Shown here: positions 33,894 to 39,296 of the stretch, one piece after another
How the letters are laid out: every line of letters begins with the position of its first letter
How positions within the stretch are numbered: position 1 is the first letter of the stretch
NCBI GenBank assembly: GCA_001794945.1
Contig: MGMJ01000053.1
Location: 44,484 to 83,779, forward strand
From: Chloroflexi bacterium GWC2_73_18
GTDB lineage: Bacteria; Chloroflexota; Limnocylindria; Limnocylindrales; CSP1-4
Direction of reading: 5' to 3'
Length of the DNA: 39,296 nt
Position numbers and translations under genes: made by a program
The notes under the pieces: model-generated
Seen by the model: the letters and a program-made list of their open reading frames with translations, nothing else
What the model was told of the DNA's origin: nothing
Databases searched by the model: none

Positions 33894-34856
33894 TTACGCG
33901 CCGATGGTGAGGAGGGGGTCGCCGGCGTTCATCGCCAGCGAGGTGACGAGGAAGAGGACCTCGCCGCCCACCGGCGCCTCGACCCGCTGGAGGACCTGCC
34001 CGAAGACGTCCTGCACCTCGCCGACGTACTGCCCCGTCTCCACGTGCTCGCCCACCGTCACGGCGGGGTGGAAGCAGCCCGTCGCCGACGAACGGAGCCA
34101 GACGTCGCCCGAGAGCCGGCGCGAAGCCATCGGCGGCGCATCGGCCGGGGCCGCGAGCAGCCCGGTCGCGGCCAGCGCCCGCCGGAGGCCGCCGGCGTGG
34201 CGCGCCACGTCCGCCTCGGGCCAGAGCCCCTGGCCGCCCACCTCGCCCAGGAGCGCCGGGATCCCCAGCTCGGCGGCGCTGGTCGTGGTCGAGCCCTTGA
34301 GGCCGCCGAAGACCATGTAATCGAGCCCGTACGCCTCGGCCATCGCCAGGGCGACCGCGTCGACGGCCGGATCGCCGGTCTCCTCGAGGCCGGTGAAGGA
34401 GGTGAGCGCCTCGTTCATGTCGCCGCAGTGCATGTCGATGTAGCGCTGGGACGGGGCGATGACGCGGGTGTAGAGCCAGTTGGCGAGCCGCTCGGAGGCG
34501 CTCCCGTCGGGACTCCCCGGGAAGACTCGGTTGAGGTTCTTCCCGTCGAGCGGGTTGAGGTAGATCGAGCGCGCGGCGAAGGCGGCCGGGTTGGCGATCG
34601 GGACGGCCACGAGCGAACCGGCCAGCTCGGCCGGGTCGAGCGACATGGCGACGCGGCGCAGGGCCGCGATCGCGACGTACTCGGCGCCGTGGATCCCGGA
34701 GGTGACGCCCACGCGGGGCCCCGGGCGGGCGCCGTTGACGAGGATGACCGGCACCTGGACGGTCGCCGGTCCGAGGTCGATGCCGATGTGGCCGGTCGTC
34801 CGCTTCCCGGGAGCGGCGGCCAGCCCGTCGACGGCGAGGGCGGTGGCTTCGGACAC
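33894..34856 (-). CDS. Succinylglutamate desuccinylase/aspartoacylase (M14) family deacylase
   Basis: 320 residues, the only confident minus-strand gene. Family enzymes are zinc amidohydrolases that remove acyl groups from amino acids or related amides. Zinc ligands H56 and E59 (SGIHGAEY) and H143 (YIDMHCGD) are present, as is the substrate-binding DGKNLNRVFPG (R110). A C-terminal beta domain is predicted by AVTVGEHVETGQYVGEV. The GTG start at 34856 has GAGGTG upstream. Its position beside the peptide transporters suggests use on imported acylated amino acids or peptides. The exact substrate is not readable. Confidence 0.9.
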   Translation of the reverse strand: MSEATALAVDGLAAAPGKRTTGHIGIDLGPATVQVPVILVNGARPGPRVGVTSGIHGAEYVAIAALRRVAMSLDPAELAGSLVAVPIANPAAFAARSIYLNPLDGKNLNRVFPGSPDGSASERLANWLYTRVIAPSQRYIDMHCGDMNEALTSFTGLEETGDPAVDAVALAMAEAYGLDYMVFGGLKGSTTTSAAELGIPALLGEVGGQGLWPEADVARHAGGLRRALAATGLLAAPADAPPMASRRLSGDVWLRSSATGCFHPAVTVGEHVETGQYVGEVQDVFGQVLQRVEAPVGGEVLFLVTSLAMNAGDPLLTIGA

Positions 34857-34943
34857 GTGACACCTCGGGATCGCTGACGGTGTGCCCCTCCCGCGAAGGA
34901 TAGCGAATCGTGCCGCGGCGCCCGTCCGCGCGACGGCGCGGCG

Positions 34944-34949
34944 TACACT
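34944..34949 (+). promoter_or_regulatory. -10 box TACACT of the NAD synthetase operon
   Basis: TACACT ends six bases before the GTG at 34956, so the transcript should start at or beside the start codon. It lies in the 99-bp divergent gap shared with the deacylase gene. No clear -35 is visible. Confidence 0.5.
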
Positions 34950-34955
34950 CGGGCG

Positions 34956-35909
34956 GTGCAGCCGCTCCGCATCGCCCTCGCCCAGATCGCGCCCCGCCTC
35001 GGCGAGCTCGAAGCGAACCTCGCACGTCACCGTGAGCTGCTCGCGGAGGCGCGCGCCGGCGGCGCCGACCTCGTCGTCTTCCCCGAGCTGGGCCTCACCG
35101 GCTACCTGCTGCAGGACCTCGCCGCCGAGGTCGCCATGCGGATCGACGACCCGCGCCTGACGCGCCTGGCCGCCGGGACCGCCGGCTGTTCGGCCGTCGT
35201 CGGCTTCGTCGAGGAGTCGGCCGACCACCGCCTCTTCATCGCCGCCGCCCTGCTGGAGGACGGCGAGGTCCGCCATGTCCACCGCAAGGTCTTCCTGCCC
35301 ACCTACGGCCTCTTCGACGAGCGGCGTTTCTTCGCCGCCGGGACCGTCCTGCGCGCCGTGCCGAGCCGGCTCGGAGTGGGGATCGGGCTCGCCGTCTGCG
35401 AGGACTTCTGGCACCTCGCCGTGCCGCAGCTGCTCGCTCTCGACGGGGCCCAGATCCTGGTCAACATCTCCTCGTCGCCCGGCCGCGACGTCGCCGCCGT
35501 AAACGAGGTCGGCCTCGGCACCGCCACCTCGTGGCGGACGATGATGCGCACCTACGCGCAGCTGACGACCTCGTTCGTCGTCTTCTGCAACCGCGTCGGC
35601 GTCGACGAGTCGGTCACCTTCTGGGGCGGCTCGGAGGTGATCGCCCCCACCGGCGAGGCGCGGTTCAGCGCGCCGCTCCACGACGAGGGGCTCTACACTG
35701 TCGACGTCGACCTGGCCGAGCTGCGCCGCGAGCGGATCGCCCTGCCGCTCCTGCGCGACGAGCGCCCGGAGATGGTGCTGCGTCAGCTCGAGCGGATCGT
35801 CCTCGAGCGCGCCGGCCTGGCGCCCGATTCGACCGCCGAGCCGGGGGCGGGACCGGGTCTCGACGTCGCCCCAGAGCCGGCGGACGCCCGCGGCAGGCGC
35901 ACCGCGTGA
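34956..35909 (+). CDS. Carbon-nitrogen hydrolase, glutaminase component of NAD+ synthetase
   Basis: 317 residues of the nitrilase superfamily. The catalytic triad is E44 (FPELGLTGY), K111 (HRKVFLPTYG) and C148 (VCEDFWH). These sequences match the glutaminase domain that is normally fused to the N terminus of glutamine-dependent NadE. The synthetase domain is encoded by the next gene, overlapping by 4 bp, so this protein very likely supplies ammonia to it. The last 30 residues are a Pro/Gly/Ala-rich tail. The GTG at 34956 has no ribosome site and appears to be leaderless. Confidence 0.88.
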   Translation: MQPLRIALAQIAPRLGELEANLARHRELLAEARAGGADLVVFPELGLTGYLLQDLAAEVAMRIDDPRLTRLAAGTAGCSAVVGFVEESADHRLFIAAALLEDGEVRHVHRKVFLPTYGLFDERRFFAAGTVLRAVPSRLGVGIGLAVCEDFWHLAVPQLLALDGAQILVNISSSPGRDVAAVNEVGLGTATSWRTMMRTYAQLTTSFVVFCNRVGVDESVTFWGGSEVIAPTGEARFSAPLHDEGLYTVDVDLAELRRERIALPLLRDERPEMVLRQLERIVLERAGLAPDSTAEPGAGPGLDVAPEPADARGRRTA

Positions 35910-36793
35910 GCGCAAAGGCGCTCTTCACGCTCCCGCCCGAGCTGGCGATCGACACCGACGTGGCCCGCCGGATCATCGCCGAGTTCATTCGCGGCCAGCT
36001 CCGCCAGGCCGGCTTCGAGCGGGCGCTCGTCGGCCTCTCGGGCGGCATCGATTCGGCCGTGGTCGCCTGCCTGACGGCCGAGGCGATCGGCCCGGAGCGG
36101 CTCCTCTGCGTCCTGATGCCCTACCGGACCAGCTCGCCAGCCTCGCGCGCCGACGCCGAGGAGGTGGTCGGCCGGCTCGGCTGCGCCGGCACGCTGGTCG
36201 ACGTCAGCCCCATGGTGGACGGCTACTTCGGGGCGGCGATCGCCGGCGTGGGCGGCGGCGAGGCGAGCGCCGTGCGGCGCGGCAACCTCATGGCCCGCAT
36301 GCGGATGGCGGTCCTCTACGACCACTCGGTCACGTGGGGCGGCCTCGTGGTGGGGACCGGCAACAAGACCGAGACGCTGATCGGCTACACGACGCTCTTC
36401 GGCGACTCGGCCTCCGCCTTCAACCCGATCGGCGACCTCTACAAGACCCAGGTGCGCCAGCTGGCGGTCGCCATCGGCGTGCCCGAGCGGATCATCACCA
36501 AGGCGCCCTCGGCCGACCTCTGGCCGGGCCAGACCGACGAGGGCGAGGTCGGCTTCAGCTACGCCGAGATCGACCGGCTCCTCTACTGGATGGTCGACAA
36601 GCGCCGCAGTGACGAGGAGCTGGCGGCGATGGGCTTCGAGCCGGGGTTCGTCGCCCGGGTGACGCGGATGGTCGCCACCTCGGAGTTCAAGCGCCAGGTG
36701 CCGCCGATCGCCAAGATCGGGCCGCGCACCGCCGGGATCGACTACCTCTACCCGCGGCGGCGGCCGGGTTCGGCGCGACGATCGGGTGGCTGA
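35906..36793 (+). CDS. nadE: NAD+ synthetase, ATP-pyrophosphatase component
   Basis: 295 residues. It adenylates nicotinate adenine dinucleotide and amidates it to NAD+. The PP-loop is SGGIDS (45-50), followed by GTGNKTE, YTTLFGDSASAFNPIGDLYK and KAPSADLWPGQTDE, all NadE signatures. The length is that of a stand-alone NadE, but the gene overlaps a separate glutaminase gene (GTGA), so the usual bacterial fusion is split into two proteins here. It overlaps rsmI by 8 bp. Confidence 0.95.
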   Translation: MSAKALFTLPPELAIDTDVARRIIAEFIRGQLRQAGFERALVGLSGGIDSAVVACLTAEAIGPERLLCVLMPYRTSSPASRADAEEVVGRLGCAGTLVDVSPMVDGYFGAAIAGVGGGEASAVRRGNLMARMRMAVLYDHSVTWGGLVVGTGNKTETLIGYTTLFGDSASAFNPIGDLYKTQVRQLAVAIGVPERIITKAPSADLWPGQTDEGEVGFSYAEIDRLLYWMVDKRRSDEELAAMGFEPGFVARVTRMVATSEFKRQVPPIAKIGPRTAGIDYLYPRRRPGSARRSGG

Positions 36794-37682
36794 GGGAGCG
36801 ACGGCCGGGGTGGGGGAGGGCGGGGGCGGCACCCTCCACGTCGTGGCCACCCCGATCGGCAACCTCGGCGACGTGACGCTCCGCTCGCTCGAGGTGCTGC
36901 GCGCGGTACCGCTCGTCGCCGCCGAGGACACGCGGATCGCGCGGCGCCTCTTCGCCCGCTTCGGGATCCGCACGCCGCTCGTGCCCTACCACGCCCGCAA
37001 CGCCGCGGCGCGGACGCCGGAGCTGCTGGCGCATCTGGCCGGCGGGGCCGACCTCGCCCTTGTCACCGACGCGGGGACGCCGCTCGTGAGCGACCCCGGC
37101 GCGGAGCTGGTGGCCGCCTGGGCGGCGCGGGGCGGTCGGGTAGTCCCGATCCCGGGTGCCTCGGCCGTCCTCGCCGCGCTCGTCGCCAGCGGGATCGTGG
37201 CGCCGCGCTGGGCGTTCGAAGGCTTCCTGCCGCGGCGCGGACCCGAGCGTCACGCCCGTCTGGAGCAGATCGCGGACGACGAGCGCGCCACCGTCCTCTT
37301 CGAGGCGCCCGGCCGAGCCGCGGCGACGCTGGGCGACCTTGCCGCGACCTGCGGGGCGGACCGGCCGGCGGCCCTCTGCCGCGAGCTGACGAAGGTGTAC
37401 GAGGAGGCTTGGCGCGGGGCGCTCGGGGAGCTGGCGGCGCGCGCGGCGGGCGAGCCGCCCCGCGGCGAGGTGACGATCGTCGTGGCCGGGACGGCGCCGG
37501 CGCCGCGGACCCGCGCTCGATCGCGGCCGCAGCTCGAACCGGCGGCGCGCATCACCCTGACCGAGGGTCGGGCGCGCGTGGCCCGGCGCGTCGCCGCCGG
37601 GGAGGGCCGGGCCGCCGCCGCCCGCGCGGTCGCCCGCGAGACCGGCCTCGACCGTCGCGCGCTCTACCGCGCCGGCGGCTGA
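36786..37682 (+). CDS. rsmI: 16S rRNA (cytidine1402-2'-O)-methyltransferase
   Basis: 298 residues of the tetrapyrrole-methylase fold. RsmI methylates the ribose of C1402 in the ribosomal decoding centre using S-adenosylmethionine. Motifs in order: LHVVATPIGNLGDVTLRSLE, AAEDTRIARRLF, VTDAGTPLVSDPGAELV and VPIPGASAVLAAL. The GTG start overlaps nadE by 8 bp. A short Gly-rich leader of about 15 residues precedes the conserved core. The C terminus is Arg/Ala-rich. Confidence 0.94.
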   Translation: MAEGATAGVGEGGGGTLHVVATPIGNLGDVTLRSLEVLRAVPLVAAEDTRIARRLFARFGIRTPLVPYHARNAAARTPELLAHLAGGADLALVTDAGTPLVSDPGAELVAAWAARGGRVVPIPGASAVLAALVASGIVAPRWAFEGFLPRRGPERHARLEQIADDERATVLFEAPGRAAATLGDLAATCGADRPAALCRELTKVYEEAWRGALGELAARAAGEPPRGEVTIVVAGTAPAPRTRARSRPQLEPAARITLTEGRARVARRVAAGEGRAAAARAVARETGLDRRALYRAGG

Positions 37683-37716
37683 GCGGCGGTCCGTCGGGAT
37701 CCCGGCGCACCGGCGT

Positions 37717-37738
37717 CCGTGCGGCCTGCCCGCGCCGC
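37717..37738 (+). repeat. 22-bp direct repeat, left copy
   Basis: Matches 38108-38129 at 21 of 22 positions; the shared stretch includes CGGCCTGCCCGCGCCGC. The two copies bracket about 370 bp carrying the palindromic repeats. Confidence 0.6.
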
Positions 37739-37790
37739 GGCGGGCTCGAAGAGCCGCGCCTGGTCCCCGTCGTGCCTCCCCCGTGCCCGC

Positions 37791-37807
37791 GTTCTGCTGG
37801 GCAGAAC
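37791..37807. repeat. 17-bp palindromic repeat, island 2 copy 1
   Basis: GTTCTGCTGGGCAGAAC, a perfect inverted repeat of GTTCTGC around TGG. It shares its sequence with 38011-38027 (one difference) and 11164-11180 (two differences). Confidence 0.65.
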
Positions 37808-37839
37808 AGACCCCGGTTGCGCGGCCGATCGGGGTGGCG

Positions 37840-37859
37840 GAGCGCCCCTCCGGGCGCTC
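37840..37859 (+). terminator. Hairpin downstream of rsmI
   Basis: GAGCGCCC and GGGCGCTC (8-bp arms) around CTCC. There is no T-run. It may end the nad-rsmI transcript, or belong to the repeat island. Confidence 0.4.
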
Positions 37860-38010
37860 GGAGCGGTGCCCGGGCCGCGCGGCAGGGAGTGAACGTGGCA
37901 GCCCCCGGCCGCCGGCGGACCGCCCGATCGGCCCGGCACGGTCCAGGAGCCGTCTTCCCGGTCCCGCGGCCGCCGGAAGCGACCGGGTCGACGCCCCACT
38001 GGTGGCGTTT

Positions 38011-38027
38011 GTCCTGCTGGGCAGAAC
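38011..38027. repeat. 17-bp palindromic repeat, island 2 copy 2
   Basis: GTCCTGCTGGGCAGAAC, one base different from the copy at 37791. It is preceded by GGCGTTT and followed by GGGGGCC. Confidence 0.65.
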
Positions 38028-38107
38028 GGGGGCCGGGCCAGGCTGTCACCGGCCCGCATGGCACGGCACCGGCCTCCGCGCCCGCGGGGACCGCGGCGCC
38101 GCGGCGC

Positions 38108-38129
38108 CCGTCCGGCCTGCCCGCGCCGC
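38108..38129 (+). repeat. 22-bp direct repeat, right copy
   Basis: One mismatch to 37717-37738. Its end abuts the -10-like TAGACT of the antiporter promoter. Confidence 0.6.
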
Positions 38130-38135
38130 TAGACT
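38130..38135 (+). promoter_or_regulatory. -10 box TAGACT of antiporter gene
   Basis: TAGACT ends seven bases before the ATG at 38143. Transcription would begin at or close to the start codon, although GGGGG between them could still act as a weak ribosome site. Confidence 0.45.
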
Positions 38136-38142
38136 GCGGGGG

Positions 38143-39234
38143 ATGACCCTTCCGGTCCTGCGCGAGCTCTCTCCGCTCGGACGTGCCGCGCTCCTGGCCA
38201 CCCTCGCCGCCAGCGTCACCACGCTCCTCCTCGAGTTCGTCCTCCACGCCGACAAGGCACTCATCTTCATCGTCAGCGGCGCGGCGATCCTGGGGCTCGC
38301 CTGGGTCGTCGGCTCGGCGACCGAGCGGATCGGGGCGCTCGCCGGACCGCAGGTCGGCGGCATCCTCAACGCCACCTTCGGCAACGTGGCCGAGCTGATC
38401 ATCGCCTTCTTCGCGCTCGAGGCCGGGCTCCTCGACGTCGTGAAGGCGTCGCTCACCGGCTCGATCATCGGCAACCTGCTCCTCGTGCTCGGCGCGGCGC
38501 TCGCCCTCGGGGGGCGGCGCAACGGGACGCAGCGCTTCAACGCGCGGATCGCCGCCACCAACTCGACGCTGCTGGCGATCGCCGTCGTCGGCCTCTTCGT
38601 GCCCGCCGTCTTCGCCTTCTCCACCGCCGGCGATCCCTCGGGCAGCCGGATCGCGGAGAGCGCCTTCACGGCGATCGTCCTGATCGCCCTCTACCTGCTC
38701 GCTCTCGCCTACAGCTTCAGCCACCCCGAGGAGATGCTCGGCGCCGAGCACTCCGAGGAGCATGGCGGCCCCGCCTGGTCGCGCCGCATGGCGATCGGTG
38801 TCCTGCTCGGCGCGGCGGCGCTCCTCGCCGTCCTGTCGGAGACGCTGGTCGACTCGGTCGAACCGTTCATCGAGGCGTTCGACCTGACCCCCTTCTTCGT
38901 CGGCGTCATCATCATCCCCACCATCGGCAACCTGGCCGAACACCTCGTCGCCGTCCAGCTCGCCTGGCGCGATCGCGTCGACTTCGCCATGGCGGTGGCG
39001 ATCGGCTCGAGCCTCCAGATCGCCCTCTTCGTGGCGCCCGTGCTCGTCCTCGCCGGCGTCGTCCTCGGCCGGTCGATGGACCTCGTCTTCGAGCCGCTCG
39101 AGGTCGCCGCCGTCGGCACCGCCGTCGCCGTGGCGACGCTGATCACCCTCGATGGCGAGTCGAACGAGCTGGAGGGCGTGCTCCTCCTGGGCGTCTACCT
39201 GATCCTGGCCGCCGGCTTCTTCTTCCTCCGCTAG
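38143..39234 (+). CDS. cax: Calcium/proton exchanger (CaCA family, Cax type)
   Basis: 363 residues with about eleven membrane helices. Cax antiporters export Ca2+ (or similar cations) in exchange for protons. Both conserved ion-binding repeats are visible: GGILNATFGNVAELI in the first half and GVIIIPTIGNLAEH in the second. A short acidic loop (HPEEMLGAEHSEEH) separates the halves. The ATG at 38143 gives the usual short N terminus; earlier in-frame codons extend into the repeat island and match nothing. It is probably a single-gene transcript. Confidence 0.93.
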   Translation: MTLPVLRELSPLGRAALLATLAASVTTLLLEFVLHADKALIFIVSGAAILGLAWVVGSATERIGALAGPQVGGILNATFGNVAELIIAFFALEAGLLDVVKASLTGSIIGNLLLVLGAALALGGRRNGTQRFNARIAATNSTLLAIAVVGLFVPAVFAFSTAGDPSGSRIAESAFTAIVLIALYLLALAYSFSHPEEMLGAEHSEEHGGPAWSRRMAIGVLLGAAALLAVLSETLVDSVEPFIEAFDLTPFFVGVIIIPTIGNLAEHLVAVQLAWRDRVDFAMAVAIGSSLQIALFVAPVLVLAGVVLGRSMDLVFEPLEVAAVGTAVAVATLITLDGESNELEGVLLLGVYLILAAGFFFLR

Positions 39235-39273
39235 AAGCGCCGGCGAAGCGACGGTGAAGCGTCAGCGAAGAGG
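39230..39273 (+). promoter_or_regulatory. Four 11-bp-phased repeats, candidate response-regulator site
   Basis: GAAGCG, GAAGCG, GAAGCG and GAAGAG begin at 39234, 39245, 39256 and 39267, exactly one 11-bp step apart; the clearest units are CGGCGAAGCGA and CGGTGAAGCGT. A -10-like TAGTCT follows at 39281. Direct repeats on one helix face upstream of a -10 are the usual target of PhoB/OmpR-family regulators. The first unit overlaps the antiporter stop codon; the controlled gene lies beyond the window. Confidence 0.55.
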
Positions 39274-39296
39274 CGGCTGCTAGTCTTCCCCGGTCA

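Larger units (their letters stand above)
37683..38142. other. Gene-free island with palindromic and direct repeats
   Basis: 460 bp without a convincing gene. It contains two copies of a 17-bp palindrome (37791 and 38011), a GAGCGCCC/GGGCGCTC hairpin (37840-37859), and a 22-bp direct repeat near both edges (37717 and 38108). A -10-like TAGACT for the antiporter gene lies at 38130. The antiporter reading frame is open across much of the island, but only the part from 38143 matches the family. Confidence 0.7.

Noticed and set aside
37791-37807. GTTC...GAAC palindrome as a LexA-type SOS box
   Set aside because: Known LexA boxes have GAAC before GTTC or direct GTTC repeats. Here the half-sites are in the opposite order with nine bases between them, and the neighbours are not DNA-repair genes.
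37783-38142. In-frame N-terminal extension of the Ca2+/H+ antiporter
   Set aside because: The extension is Arg/Pro-rich, crosses the repeats, and is absent from the family. The ATG at 38143 begins the usual membrane protein.

Overview
The window is about 39.3 kb of very G+C-rich DNA. Nearly all genes lie on the + strand, with many GTG starts and ATGA/GTGA stop-start overlaps. The gene content is a pyruvate:ferredoxin oxidoreductase, a group 1 [NiFe] hydrogenase, a glycine cleavage operon with P split into two subunits, and lipoproteins with Pro/Thr linkers feeding oligopeptide ABC transporters. This suggests a Chloroflexota bacterium (Limnocylindria/Thermomicrobia-like). That placement is inference; no rRNA or other phylogenetic marker is present. 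I saw no tRNA, rRNA, CRISPR array, transposase or prophage gene.

Layout. 1-1978: the 3' end of nifJ (pyruvate:ferredoxin oxidoreductase) and an acetate-kinase-family gene. 2165-8608: a compact hydrogenase operon (Tat-exported small subunit, large subunit, cytochrome b, HypA, HypC, a DMT-family permease, a DUF6390-like protein and the maturation protease). HypB, D, E and F must be encoded elsewhere. 8726-10983: a sulfur module (ArsR repressor with a clear operator, DsrE-like protein, TusA, sulfide:quinone-reductase-like flavoprotein). 10984-11648: a gene-free island carrying a 95-bp direct duplication. 11649-14911: a PAS-PAS-GAF-GAF histidine kinase and its NarL-type regulator. 15281-21456: a DUF2520 Rossmann protein, a Nudix hydrolase and the glycine cleavage operon gcvT-gcvH-gcvPA-gcvPB. 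21714-33882: two complete, paralogous oligopeptide ABC operons in tandem. 33894-34856 (minus strand): an AstE/AspA-type deacylase. 34956-37682: glutamine-dependent NAD synthetase split into two genes, then rsmI. 37683-38142: a second gene-free, repeat-bearing island. 38143-39234: a Ca2+/H+ antiporter, followed by a promoter with four 11-bp-phased repeats at the window edge.

How it fits together. The genes suggest a flexible heterotroph. It would take up peptides through the two Dpp-like systems, trim acylated amino acids, degrade glycine, oxidise pyruvate to acetyl-CoA and reduced ferredoxin, conserve energy through acetate kinase, and draw extra electrons from H2 and sulfide into the quinone pool.

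The most interesting part is the hydrogenase operon. Its HypC lacks the conserved histidine that, with Cys2, holds the Fe(CN)2CO group in known HypC proteins. The neighbouring DUF6390-like protein ends in a segment that reproduces the HypC pattern with both the Cys and the His. The small subunit has Asn in place of one canonical cysteine ligand of the proximal iron-sulfur cluster. Together these point to a variant maturation route and a variant electron relay. Also notable are dispersed intergenic repeats shared between the gene-free islands, matched 14-bp hairpins between lipoprotein and permease genes in both peptide operons, and -10 boxes placed so close to start codons that several transcripts should be leaderless.
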